A stretch of 64,000 nt of DNA, taken from positions 62,001 through 126,000 of the forward strand of contig JAGNYI010000002.1 in assembly GCA_017985015.1 (NCBI GenBank), written 5' to 3'. The notes below the pieces were generated by a model. That model was not told where the DNA came from, ran no database searches, and saw only the letters and a program-made list of their open reading frames with translations. Source of the DNA: Giesbergeria sp. GTDB taxonomy: Bacteria > Pseudomonadota > Gammaproteobacteria > Burkholderiales > Burkholderiaceae_C. Below are positions 1 to 8,162 of this stretch, piece after piece (the first letter of the stretch is position 1; every line of letters starts with the position of its first letter). Made by a program: the position numbers and the translations under genes.

Positions 1-195
1 GTAGGTGGTACGCGCTTCCACCGTGCCAATGCCGAACAGGGCGGGCGTGATGGCGCGCTGCCGGGCCGTGGCCACCGTGACGGCCACGGGAGCGAGCGGC
101 CCCGAGCGCAGCACCACGTAGATGAACAGGGCGAGGAGCGGCACCACCACAGCCAGCAGGGCCAGGGTGCGGCGTTGCAGGGGAAGTCGGCTCAT
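1..195 (-). CDS. RND efflux periplasmic adaptor (HlyD/membrane-fusion family), N-terminal part only
   Basis: The gene starts at 195 on the minus strand and runs off the left edge, so only about 65 residues are visible. They show a basic start, one hydrophobic segment (about residues 11-27) and then a beta-rich stretch with VTVATARQRAITP and GIGTVEAR. That is the usual beginning of adaptor proteins linking an inner-membrane RND pump to an outer-membrane channel. Its ATG overlaps the TGA of the upstream TetR gene (ATGA), so the two are probably co-transcribed and the pump is under TetR control. The substrate cannot be told. Confidence 0.7.
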   Translation of the reverse strand, partial: MSRLPLQRRTLALLAVVVPLLALFIYVVLRSGPLAPVAVTVATARQRAITPALFGIGTVEARTTY

Positions 196-800
196 GGTGC
201 TCTCCGGATGCCGCGCTGGTAAATGGCAAAGACGCGCGGCGCATCGCGGCGAATGCGCTCCACGTCGCCCGACAGCATGGACTGCATGACCAGGCCTTGG
301 ATGGTGCCGATGAACAGCGTGGCGGCGGCTTCGGGGTCCAGGGTGGGGTCGATCTCACCGCCCGCCTTGCCCTGTGCAAAGAGCTGCTGCAAACGCTCGC
401 CGTAGCGCGCCAGCAGCGTGCGCACCATGCGCCGAGGCAGGCTGTCGCCGGCGCGCTGGAGTTCACCAAACATCATGCGGGGCACGCCCGGATGCTCAGC
501 GACAAAGCCCGCGTGCGCCAGAAACATGGCTTCCAGCGCAGCCAGCGGAGTGGGAGCGTGCTGCGCGGCCCGCTCGACACGGGCCAGCAACTGTTCTGCC
601 ACCCATTCCATGACGGCCTGCAGGATCGCGTCCTTGGAGGGGAAGTGCCGGAACAGCGCCCCTTGCGTCAGGTGCATGTGGCCGGCAATCGCTGCAGTGG
701 TGATGTCGCTCGGGTTCTGGGTGGCGGCCAGTTGAATGACGGCCTCCACGGTGGCGGCGCGACGCTCGTCGGCAGGCAGGTATTTGGAAGCAGTAGACAC
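192..800 (-). CDS. TetR/AcrR-family transcriptional repressor
   Basis: The N-terminal helix-turn-helix reads ITTAAIAGHMHLTQGALFRH followed by FPSKDAIL, the classic TetR DNA-binding signature. The C-terminal half is an all-helical ligand-binding domain. I chose the GTG at 800 (about 202 aa) because it gives a normal-length N-terminus; an upstream start at 875 would add 25 residues without homology and would run through the likely operator. It overlaps the efflux adaptor gene by ATGA. It probably represses itself and the pump, with release by a pump substrate. Start choice is less certain than family. Confidence 0.85.
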   Translation of the reverse strand: MSTASKYLPADERRAATVEAVIQLAATQNPSDITTAAIAGHMHLTQGALFRHFPSKDAILQAVMEWVAEQLLARVERAAQHAPTPLAALEAMFLAHAGFVAEHPGVPRMMFGELQRAGDSLPRRMVRTLLARYGERLQQLFAQGKAGGEIDPTLDPEAAATLFIGTIQGLVMQSMLSGDVERIRRDAPRVFAIYQRGIRRAP

Positions 801-814
801 GGCAGATTCTGAAA

Positions 815-838
815 GTAAGTAATTGATTACTATCTTAC
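815..838. promoter_or_regulatory. Candidate TetR operator (inverted repeat)
   Basis: A perfect 6-bp inverted repeat, AGTAAT-TG-ATTACT, lies at 818-831. It is flanked by a second pair, GTAAG (815-819) and CTTAC (834-838). It sits just upstream of the repressor start and is AT-rich in a GC-rich setting. Its size and position match autoregulatory operators of TetR-controlled RND pumps. Binding is inferred. Confidence 0.5.
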
Positions 839-1059
839 AGAAGATGCCTGAGTCTTGGCAAGGCGTAAAAGTCAAGCACAGGCGGGGTAAGGGCTTTGGA
901 CTGGGCTTTCGGAATGGCAGGCGAAGGTTTGTGGCTCAAGACAGATCCAAGCCGACCCTCTCGCGTGGGTTTGCCCTTGCACCAAAAGCGTGCCTCTCTA
1001 GAATGGCTCCGCTGCGCGCAAGCGGCTCAGCGCTCCTGGCAACCTATGAAAGGCGTGGC

Positions 1060-2247
1060 ATGGCCCGTTACGTGAACCGCAGCGCCTGGGCGCAGCGGCT
1101 CCTCGGAGCCGACCAGCACATGCGCATCCGTGTTGCCATGACGGGGGTGTCGGCGCTGCTTTCGATGGTGTGCGGCGGACTCGTCATCCTGTTGGCCTAC
1201 GCGGGCTTTGCGCGCGTCGATTTGAGTCTGCTCTGGATCGGCACCCTCGTGCTGTTCAATCTCGGGGTGCTGGTGTGCATCCGCACCGGCTGGACCCAGC
1301 GTCTGGACGATCCGGCGCTCACGCAACTGCAGATTCGCTATGCCATCCTGAGCAACGCCGCGGGCTATGCGCTGCTTGGCGAGGCGCGCGGAATTACGCC
1401 GGTCATTCTTTCGCTGGTGCTGATGTTTGGCATCTTCAACCTGAGTGCCCGCCAGATGCTGGCCAACCTGCTGCTGTCGCTGCTGTGCTTCGGTATCGCG
1501 ATGGCCGTGGTCTTCTGGACCAATGCGCCCGGCCACAACGCAGTGCTGGAGTTGGCCTACGGCGTCATGGTGGTCCTTGTGCTGCTCGGGAGCACCTTTG
1601 TCGGCCTGCGCATCCAGCATGTGCGAGAGCGGCTCAAGCGGCAAAAGCACGCGCTGGGCGCGGCGCTGCAGCGCATCAACCACCTGGCCACGCACGACGA
1701 CTTGACCGGCCTGGTCAACCGCCGACGCATGACCGAACTGCTGACGGTGGAACGCGAACGCTGCGAGCGAAGCGGGCGCCCACTGGTGCTGGCGCTGCTG
1801 GATCTGGATCTGTTCAAGCGAATCAACGACCAGCACGGTCATGCGGTCGGCGACGCCGCGCTGTGTGCGTTCGCTCAGGAGGTTGAAAAAAATCTGCGCA
1901 GTACCGACGTGCTGGCGCGCTGGGGCGGCGAGGAATTTCTTTTGTTGATGCCGGAGACGTCCATCAAGGGCGCGTTGGCGCTGCTCGAACGTGTGCGCGG
2001 CGACGTCGCGGGTTTGTGCTTGGAGACCGCCATGGGGTCGATCCGCATCACGGTCTCGGCCGGGTTGGCCGCCGGTCGCCGGGGCCAGACTCTGGAGCAG
2101 GTGCTGGAACAAGCCGACGAGGCGCTCTACCAAGCCAAGGAGCAGGGCCGCGACCGGGTGGTGCTGCATGCCGGCAGCCACTGGGCCGAACTCATGGCAT
2201 GGCCGGACGACACGCTGGCAGCAAGCGAGCCGCAAGCGGCTCGCTAA
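1060..2247 (+). CDS. Membrane-bound diguanylate cyclase (GGDEF domain)
   Basis: About 395 aa. The N-terminal ~190 residues contain five or six hydrophobic segments forming an unclassified membrane sensor. They are followed by a GGDEF domain with an intact active site GGEEF at residues 289-293 and an inhibitory I-site RSTD at 280-283. It should make c-di-GMP with product inhibition. The ATG at 1060 is chosen because upstream codons in the same frame look non-coding. It is divergent from the TetR gene, and a palindromic repeat follows its stop. The sensed signal is unknown. Confidence 0.88.
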   Translation: MARYVNRSAWAQRLLGADQHMRIRVAMTGVSALLSMVCGGLVILLAYAGFARVDLSLLWIGTLVLFNLGVLVCIRTGWTQRLDDPALTQLQIRYAILSNAAGYALLGEARGITPVILSLVLMFGIFNLSARQMLANLLLSLLCFGIAMAVVFWTNAPGHNAVLELAYGVMVVLVLLGSTFVGLRIQHVRERLKRQKHALGAALQRINHLATHDDLTGLVNRRRMTELLTVERERCERSGRPLVLALLDLDLFKRINDQHGHAVGDAALCAFAQEVEKNLRSTDVLARWGGEEFLLLMPETSIKGALALLERVRGDVAGLCLETAMGSIRITVSAGLAAGRRGQTLEQVLEQADEALYQAKEQGRDRVVLHAGSHWAELMAWPDDTLAASEPQAAR

Positions 2248-2272
2248 GCCAATAAAAGTTTAGGAGTTTTTG

Positions 2273-2308
2273 GCCGCCAGCGCTTATGCAATAAGCGCTA
2301 GTAGCTAT
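2273..2308 (+). repeat. Short palindromic intergenic repeat, copy 1
   Basis: The core AGCGCTTAT-GCA-ATAAGCGCT (2279-2299) is a perfect 9-bp inverted repeat. One side is flanked by GCCGCC and the other by AGCTAT. It lies between convergent genes (diguanylate cyclase and acyl-CoA dehydrogenase). Ten further relatives occur in this window; orientation is given by the GCCTC-to-AGCTAT direction. Confidence 0.85.
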
Positions 2309-2322
2309 GAAAGTAGGAGTAT

Positions 2323-3615
2323 TCAGCGCACACGCGGTGCCGCCAGCATCTGCTCGGGTGTCGTGAACCAGTCGCTGCTCTGGCCCATGCGGCCACGCGC
2401 CTGTGCCAGTTCGTGCCGCGCCACGCTGCGCAAATGCACCTCGTCCGGCCCGTCCATCAGGTGCAAGGCGCGGCCCCAGCTCCAGAACTGCGCCAGCGGC
2501 GTGTCGGGCGAGAGCCCCATGGCACCAAACACCTGCATGGCGCGGTCCACCACGCGCGTCTGCAGCCGCGCGGCCACCACCTTGATGGCAGCGACCTGGG
2601 CGCGCGTGGCCGCCGCGTCTGCGGCGCTCCCCTGATCGAGCAGCCAGGCCGTGCGCAGCACCAGCAAGCGGGCCTGGTCGATCTCGATGCGCGACTCGGC
2701 CAGCCAGTCCTGCACATTCGAAAAATCCGACTCGTAGCGGCCGAACATCTGGCGCTCCAGCGTGCGCTCTGCTGCCAGCTGCAACGCCAGCTCGCACTGG
2801 CCGATGCTGCGCATGCAGTGGTGCACGCGGCCGGGACCGAGCCGGGCCTGCGCCATCGCAAAGCCCGCGCCCCATTCGCCCAGCAAGGAGCTCCCGGGTA
2901 CGCGCACGCCCTGCAGCAGGATTTCGCAATGTCCTTCTGGCGCGTGGTGGTGCAGCACAGAAATGTTGCGCAGCACTTGCACGCCCGGTGCATCGCGCGG
3001 CACCAGCACCATGCTGTGGCGCTGGTGCATGCTGGCTTGTTCCTCGTCACCGCTCGCATTGCGGCACATCACGATCAGCAGCCGGCATTGCGGGTGCGCC
3101 GCCCCGGTGATGAACCATTTGCGGCCACTCAGCACCAGATCTTCGCCGTCCCGCTGCACGGTGGTCTGCAGATTCGTCGGGTCCGACGAGGCCACGTCGG
3201 GCTCGCTCATGGCAAAGGCCGAGCGGATGCGTCCGCCTAGCAACGGATCGAGCCATTCGCTGCGCTGCTCCGCCGACGAAAAGCGGTGCAGCAATTCGAT
3301 GTTGCCGGTGTCGGGCGCGCTGCAGTTGAAGACCTCGGCCGCCCAGGGCAGGCGCCCCATGCATTCGGCCAATGGTGCGTAGTCCAGGTTGGACAGACGC
3401 GTTCCGGGCTCCTCCTCGCGCAGGCCGGGAAGGAACAGGTTCCAAAGGCCTTCCTCGCGGGCCAGCGTCTTCAGGTCATCGAGAAACGGCGGCGGATAGC
3501 TGCCTGCCTGCACGGCCGCGTGCCACGCCGCGTTGTGCGGCAGGACGTAGCGCTGCAGGAAGCAATCCATGCGACGAAGCATGTCTTGCGCGCGGGAGGA
3601 AGGTGCGAAGTCCAT
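2323..3615 (-). CDS. Acyl-CoA dehydrogenase family protein
   Basis: 430 aa FAD-dependent flavoprotein fold. Family signatures are AFAMSEPDVASSDPTN (FAD/substrate loop), GRKWFITGA and, near the C-terminus, MDGPDEVHLRSVAR. It resembles the ACAD10/11-like branch that acts on long or branched acyl-CoAs more than the short-chain enzymes. It would oxidise an acyl-CoA to the enoyl-CoA, passing electrons to ETF. It stands alone, reading in the same direction as the heme A synthase gene 31 bp upstream. The exact substrate cannot be assigned. Confidence 0.85.
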   Translation of the reverse strand: MDFAPSSRAQDMLRRMDCFLQRYVLPHNAAWHAAVQAGSYPPPFLDDLKTLAREEGLWNLFLPGLREEEPGTRLSNLDYAPLAECMGRLPWAAEVFNCSAPDTGNIELLHRFSSAEQRSEWLDPLLGGRIRSAFAMSEPDVASSDPTNLQTTVQRDGEDLVLSGRKWFITGAAHPQCRLLIVMCRNASGDEEQASMHQRHSMVLVPRDAPGVQVLRNISVLHHHAPEGHCEILLQGVRVPGSSLLGEWGAGFAMAQARLGPGRVHHCMRSIGQCELALQLAAERTLERQMFGRYESDFSNVQDWLAESRIEIDQARLLVLRTAWLLDQGSAADAAATRAQVAAIKVVAARLQTRVVDRAMQVFGAMGLSPDTPLAQFWSWGRALHLMDGPDEVHLRSVARHELAQARGRMGQSSDWFTTPEQMLAAPRVR

Positions 3616-3646
3616 GGGCCATTGTGCTCAGCGCCCCGCATGCGCG

Positions 3647-4612
3647 TCACAACCCAGGTGACAGCGCCCTGGTGCCGGGCAGCAGCGTGGCCACTGCGGC
3701 CAGCAACAGTGCCGCGAGCAGGTTGTGTGCCAGCGCCACGCCCAGGGGGAGAGCGCCCAGTGCCAGAACGATCCCGACTTCGGTCTGCAGCGCCACCAGC
3801 GCGGCGAGTGCCGTGGCTGCCTTGCGGCGACCGGCACGCCAGGCAACCAGCGCGAGTGCGAGTACCGCCGCAAGCACTGCCAGCGCACCCAAACGGTGCA
3901 GCCATTGCACCCCCACGCCGCCAGCGTACTGCGACAGGCCGGCGCCCGCGCCGGGCACCTGCCAGGGGTCAAGCGCCTGCCAGTTCGCCGCTCCGGGACG
4001 GCAGCCAGGCAGCTGCGGGCAGCTCAGGCCGGCGTAGCCCGCGCTGATCAGTCCACCCAGCGCCATTTGCAGCAGCAGCAGTACCAGCGCCGCCCACGCC
4101 CAGCGCCCCAGTGGCGGGCCGGTGGGCGCCTGGCGCGGTGAAGGGCGCAGCGCCAGGCGCACACAAACGGCGAACAACACCAGGCCGCCCAACAGATTTC
4201 CCAACGTGACCGCCGGCACGCGCGAACCGGAAGTGAACGGCCCCAGCACTGCGAGGAAGAGCACCAGGCCCAGCGCGAGCAGGATCTGGCGCCCTTCGCT
4301 GTCCGCACGGGGTCGGGGAATCCACGCCAGCGCCGTCATGCCCAGCAGCAACACCAGCAAGGACGAAGCGGTCACCCGGTGCACGGCGCGTGCCCCGCGC
4401 TGGGCTGGGCCAGCGGCCTCTGGCGGCGATTCGCCGAGAGCAGCGCGTCCATGGCAGGCTGGCCAGGGCGTGCAACCCAAGCCCGCATTCGACTGGCGCA
4501 GAAACGCGCTCAGGCTGATCACCACCAGCACCAGCGCCGCACACAGCCAGGCGGCACGGCGCAGCAGACTTCGGCGCTTGGCCGAACTCATCGACGGGAT
4601 AGGGGAATGCAT
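3647..4612 (-). CDS. ctaA: Heme A synthase (COX15/CtaA family)
   Basis: About 321 aa with eight predicted membrane segments. Two cysteine pairs typical of the family are visible: CTPWPACHG near the N-terminus and CPQLPGC in the middle. Candidate heme-ligand histidines are in AVHRVTAS, WLHRLGAL and ALAHNLL. It converts heme O to heme A. The ATG at 4612 has GAAGAG about 6 bases upstream. It is divergent from the heme-copper locus, which also carries ctaB, so the complex encoded there probably needs heme O or A. It could instead serve a remote aa3 oxidase. Confidence 0.85.
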   Translation of the reverse strand: MHSPIPSMSSAKRRSLLRRAAWLCAALVLVVISLSAFLRQSNAGLGCTPWPACHGRAALGESPPEAAGPAQRGARAVHRVTASSLLVLLLGMTALAWIPRPRADSEGRQILLALGLVLFLAVLGPFTSGSRVPAVTLGNLLGGLVLFAVCVRLALRPSPRQAPTGPPLGRWAWAALVLLLLQMALGGLISAGYAGLSCPQLPGCRPGAANWQALDPWQVPGAGAGLSQYAGGVGVQWLHRLGALAVLAAVLALALVAWRAGRRKAATALAALVALQTEVGIVLALGALPLGVALAHNLLAALLLAAVATLLPGTRALSPGL

Positions 4613-4707
4613 CTTGCGCTCTTCAAGAAAAGCGGCCATTCTGCTGACCGAGAGAGTGGAAAGGGCGCGACGCTACTGGTTTCCCCTAGCGTTGTTGGCG
4701 GCGGAGC

Positions 4708-4721
4708 TTGTCGTAGATCAA
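4708..4721 (+). promoter_or_regulatory. FNR/DNR-like binding site upstream of the heme-copper locus
   Basis: TTGTC-GTAG-ATCAA matches 8 of 10 positions of the FNR/Anr/Dnr consensus TTGAT-N4-ATCAA, with a perfect right half. It lies in the divergent region between ctaA and the small membrane gene, about 62 bp upstream of the latter's ATG. That would suit oxygen- or NO-responsive activation. No strong sigma-70 boxes are evident. Confidence 0.45.
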
Positions 4722-4783
4722 TTTTACGATGGAGGCAAACCCGAAAATCGTTTGCATCTTTAGGTAACCGAGGAGATACCCCC

Positions 4784-4939
4784 ATGGAACACCATGACGA
4801 CGAGAACGAGAAGGTTCCGATGATCCAGCAGCTACTGGACAACCCTTTCCTGCTGCTGTTTATCGGGGTGATGGTCCCGATGATCGTTTACTCCCTCTGG
4901 GGAGTGATCGAAATCTTGACCATTCCGCTGGCCAAGTGA
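4784..4939 (+). CDS. Small single-span membrane protein, possible oxidase accessory subunit
   Basis: 51 aa with an acidic N-terminus (MEHHDDENEK) and one transmembrane helix (about residues 20-45). A clear ribosome site, GAGGAG, lies 9 bases before the ATG. It ends 13 bp before the CuA subunit gene. Position and shape resemble the small extra helix (subunit IIa) found with B-family ba3-type oxidases, but I see no decisive sequence motif. It is likely a structural subunit of the downstream complex. Confidence 0.6.
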   Translation: MEHHDDENEKVPMIQQLLDNPFLLLFIGVMVPMIVYSLWGVIEILTIPLAK

Positions 4940-4952
4940 AGGAGCACCGCAC

Positions 4953-5492
4953 ATGAGCGCAATCCTTCCCCCCGCAGAGCGCCTTTGGTGGAAACACCCT
5001 CTCGACCGCGTCGAAGGCGTCTGGATCGCCATTGCCTTTGCCTGGTGCATGGTGATGTTCTTCATGATGGTTGGCTGGCATATCTACGGCAAGCAAAACC
5101 TCTCCACGGAAACCTACAAAACCACGCCCGAAAAGTTTTCTGCCAAGGCACAGGCCATGGTGGACAAATACACCGTGCGCACCGAAACCGACCAGAACAT
5201 TCCGGTGGTGCACCCGCCTGAGGGAAGCGATATTTACCTCGTTGCCCGCCTCTGGGCCTGGTGGCCCATTCTGGAGCTGGAAAAAGACAAAACCTACAAG
5301 TTGCACTTGACCTCTATGGACTACAACCACGGCTTCTCTCTGCAGCCCACCAACATCAACATCCAGGTGGTGCCTGGTTATGAGCACGTGATCAAGGTCA
5401 CGCCCAACCAGTCGGGCCAGTTCTCGATTGTGTGCAATGAGTTTTGCGGCATCAACCACCACACGATGGTGGGGCGCCTCTACGTCAAATAG
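4953..5492 (+). CDS. Heme-copper reductase subunit II with CuA site
   Basis: 179 aa. One N-terminal transmembrane helix (about 24-45) anchors a periplasmic cupredoxin domain. The CuA ligands are complete: H126 (MDYNHGF), C161, E163, C165, H169 and M172 (CNEFCGINHHTM). It takes electrons from a periplasmic cytochrome or copper protein and passes them to subunit I. The single anchor and short length match B-family (ba3-like) and sNOR-type subunit II rather than the long aa3 type. GGAGC precedes the ATG. Confidence 0.9.
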   Translation: MSAILPPAERLWWKHPLDRVEGVWIAIAFAWCMVMFFMMVGWHIYGKQNLSTETYKTTPEKFSAKAQAMVDKYTVRTETDQNIPVVHPPEGSDIYLVARLWAWWPILELEKDKTYKLHLTSMDYNHGFSLQPTNINIQVVPGYEHVIKVTPNQSGQFSIVCNEFCGINHHTMVGRLYVK

Positions 5493-5507
5493 CAGGAGCA
5501 CACACCC

Positions 5508-7235
5508 ATGGCCGCAACTTCTGCCGCGCTTGCCTCAGGCAACGCCACCACCTACCGTACCTGCCCGCGTTCGGGCCTGCAGTTCGAGCGCAGCGCCGAA
5601 CGTCTGATGATCTTCAATGCGGTGACTGCCGTCGTCGCGTTGCTGGTCGGCGGCATCCTCGCCATTGGCGTGGTGCTGACCCGCTGGCCCGCCGTCCACT
5701 GGCTGGCCGCCGACACCTTCTACATGGTGCTCACCGCCCACGGCATCGACATGCTCATCTTCTGGATGATTTTCTTTGAAGTCGCGGTGCTGTATTTCTG
5801 TTCGTCCACGCTGCTGCGCTGTCGAATCGCCACGCCCAAGATCGCATGGATCGCCTACGCGCTGATGGTGGTCGGCGCCCTCATGAACAACATCGACGTG
5901 TTCCGCGGCGGCTCCAGCGTGATGATGACGTCTTATGTGCCCATGATGGCTACGCCCTGGTTCTATCTGGGGCTGATTCTGTTTGCTGTCGGCGCGCTCA
6001 TCGCCTGCTTCGTGTTTTTCGGCACCCTGGTGGTGGCCAAACGCGACAAGACCTACCAGGGCTCGGTGCCACTCGTGACCTTTGGCGCCATCGTCGCGGC
6101 CATCATTGCGGTGTTCACCATCGTCTCGGGCGCCATCATCCTGATTCCTACTTTCTTCTTGGCCATAGGATGGATCAAAGAGGTGGACCCGCTGATTTAC
6201 CGCACCATCTGGTGGGCGTTCGGTCACTCGTCGCAGCAAATTAACGTGGCCGCGCACATTTCGATCTGGTACGCAGTGGCGGCCATCGTGTTCGGTGCCA
6301 AGCCGATGTCTGAGCGCGTCAGCCGCGGCGCCTTCCTGCTCTACATCTTCTTCCTGCAGCTCGCCAGCGCCCATCACCTGCTGGCCGACCCCGGCGTGAG
6401 CACCGAGTGGAAAGTCGTCAACACCAGCTACTTCATGTACTTCGCGGTGCTGGCGTCGATGATTCACGGCCTGACGATCCCGGGCGCAATCGAAGTTGCA
6501 CAGCGCGCCAAAGGCTACAACAAGGGCCTCTTCGAGTGGCTGCGCAAAGCGCCCTGGGGCAACCCCACGTTCTCTGGCATGTTCATCTCCCTCATTGGGT
6601 TTGGTTTCCTCGGCGGCATTTCGGGCGTGATGATGGGCACGGAACAGCTCAACCTGATCATCCACAACACGATCTACGTGCCAGGGCACTTCCATGCCAC
6701 GGTGGTGGTGGGTACAACGCTGACGTTCATGGCGTTCACCTACTTCCTGATTCCTGTGCTGTTCAAGCGCGAAGTCATCTCCCCGGGCCTGGCCAAAATC
6801 CAGCCCTACCTGTTCGGCTTCTCGATGTACTTTTTCTGTCTGGTGATGATGGGGGCCGGCACGCTGGGCGTCTCGCGCCGGCATTGGGACATGGCCTTCG
6901 GCGGCGCCGCTATGGCATACGAATGGCCGGGAGCTGCCTATCTAATGATGGGATTGGTGGGCATCGGCGGTATCGCAGCCATCACCGGTGGTGCGCTGTA
7001 CATCTACCTCACCGTCGGATCGATCCTGTGGGGCAAGAAGCTCGACGCTGGCGTCCCGAACCCGCGCTTTACGCCTATCCCGCCAACGGCACCCAGCGCG
7101 GCCGCTCAAGTGTACGGCTCCGCCGGATTTGCCGCGCCGGGCACGTTTGTGCTGGCCATGGTGTTCCTGCTGGCCTTCATCTTGTACTACTTCATCAACT
7201 GGAAGTACCTGGCACAGCTGTGGGGCATGTCCTGA
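5508..7235 (+). CDS. Heme-copper catalytic subunit I, B-family-like with Tyr-to-Gln substitution (sNOR-like)
   Basis: 575 aa, 12 or more membrane helices. Heme and copper ligands are present: H78 (low-spin heme), H240, H289 and H290 (CuB), H394 and H396 (VPGHFHA). The B-family signature HHLLADPG is clear. The helix VI motif HPxxY, whose tyrosine is cross-linked to a CuB histidine in O2 reductases, reads HSSQQ (240-244), so the tyrosine is glutamine. Loss of that tyrosine is a hallmark of NO-reducing members of the superfamily such as the NorY of ammonia oxidisers. I therefore favour NO reductase over oxidase, but activity is unproven. A CtaB and SenC follow, as senC does in norSY clusters. 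Confidence 0.8.
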   Translation: MAATSAALASGNATTYRTCPRSGLQFERSAERLMIFNAVTAVVALLVGGILAIGVVLTRWPAVHWLAADTFYMVLTAHGIDMLIFWMIFFEVAVLYFCSSTLLRCRIATPKIAWIAYALMVVGALMNNIDVFRGGSSVMMTSYVPMMATPWFYLGLILFAVGALIACFVFFGTLVVAKRDKTYQGSVPLVTFGAIVAAIIAVFTIVSGAIILIPTFFLAIGWIKEVDPLIYRTIWWAFGHSSQQINVAAHISIWYAVAAIVFGAKPMSERVSRGAFLLYIFFLQLASAHHLLADPGVSTEWKVVNTSYFMYFAVLASMIHGLTIPGAIEVAQRAKGYNKGLFEWLRKAPWGNPTFSGMFISLIGFGFLGGISGVMMGTEQLNLIIHNTIYVPGHFHATVVVGTTLTFMAFTYFLIPVLFKREVISPGLAKIQPYLFGFSMYFFCLVMMGAGTLGVSRRHWDMAFGGAAMAYEWPGAAYLMMGLVGIGGIAAITGGALYIYLTVGSILWGKKLDAGVPNPRFTPIPPTAPSAAAQVYGSAGFAAPGTFVLAMVFLLAFILYYFINWKYLAQLWGMS

Positions 7236-7250
7236 CCGAGAGACAGCACC

Positions 7251-8150
7251 ATGACTACCGACACGCTCGAACCTATCCGAAGCCGGGCCGCGCAACGTAC
7301 GCGGGATGTCGTCTCGCTGTTCAAGCTGCGCATTGGCTCGCTCATCATGGTCACTGCATTGGTGGGCATGGTGGTGACGCCTGGGCCGGCGCCCAGCTGG
7401 ATTGAGGTGCTGGTGTTGGCGCTGTCGGTGCTGGTCGCTTCGGCCAGCGCGGGCGCCTTCAACCAGTATGTCGAGCACCAGAGCGACCAGCTGATGGCGC
7501 GCACGCGCCGGCGCGCCTTTGTTACCGGCGCACTGCCGCACCACCCCGCGTGGCTGGTGTTGATGGGCGCCATGCTCGCGGGTGCCGTCGCGGCAGCGTG
7601 GCTAGTGCTCAACGGTGCGGCAGCGCTGTACGTGTTTCTGGGTGCGTTCTTTTATGCCTTTGTGTACACCGTATGGCTCAAGCGCCGCAGTGCGATGAAT
7701 ATCGTCATCGGCGGTCTGGCCGGCAGCTTCGCCGTGCTCGCGGGCGCGGCCGCTGTCGATCCGACGCTTGGACCGCTGCCCTTGCTGCTGGCCTTGGTGC
7801 TCTTTCTGTGGACGCCGCCGCATTTCTGGGCCTTGGCGATTGCCAACCGCGCCGACTATGCGCAGGCGGGCGTACCCATGCTGCCGGTGGTGGTGGGCAA
7901 CGAGCGTGCCGCGCGCATCGTCTTTGGCAGTACCGTCGCGTTGCTGGTGGCTTCGCTGTTGCCGGCATTCTGGGGCGCGGGCCCGGTGTATTTCATCGGC
8001 GCCTTGGGTGGTGGCTTGCATTTCGTGCACAAGGCCTGGGTGCTGTCGCGCGAAGTGACCCGTGCGCACGCCATGTCGGCCTTCTTTGCTTCGCTGGTAC
8101 AACTGAGCACATTGCTGGTGGCGGCTTGCGTGGACGGCCTGGTCCGCTAA
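7251..8150 (+). CDS. ctaB: Protoheme IX farnesyltransferase (heme O synthase)
   Basis: 299 aa UbiA-superfamily prenyltransferase with about nine membrane helices. It has the family motifs YTVWLKRRSAMNIVIGG and TPPHFWALAI...DYAQAGVPMLP. The first metal-binding motif, normally N-x3-D-x3-D, reads NQYVEHQSD, so the first aspartate is glutamate. It would attach a farnesyl chain to heme b for the neighbouring catalytic subunit. It lies 15 bp downstream of subunit I, and ctaA is divergent at the locus start. Confidence 0.85.
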   Translation: MTTDTLEPIRSRAAQRTRDVVSLFKLRIGSLIMVTALVGMVVTPGPAPSWIEVLVLALSVLVASASAGAFNQYVEHQSDQLMARTRRRAFVTGALPHHPAWLVLMGAMLAGAVAAAWLVLNGAAALYVFLGAFFYAFVYTVWLKRRSAMNIVIGGLAGSFAVLAGAAAVDPTLGPLPLLLALVLFLWTPPHFWALAIANRADYAQAGVPMLPVVVGNERAARIVFGSTVALLVASLLPAFWGAGPVYFIGALGGGLHFVHKAWVLSREVTRAHAMSAFFASLVQLSTLLVAACVDGLVR

Positions 8151-8162
8151 GCGAGCTTGCAC

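Noticed and set aside
5508..7235. Simple call of subunit I as an ordinary ba3/cbb3 cytochrome c oxidase
   Set aside because: The B-family fold is clear, but the helix VI tyrosine is absent; kept only as the alternative.
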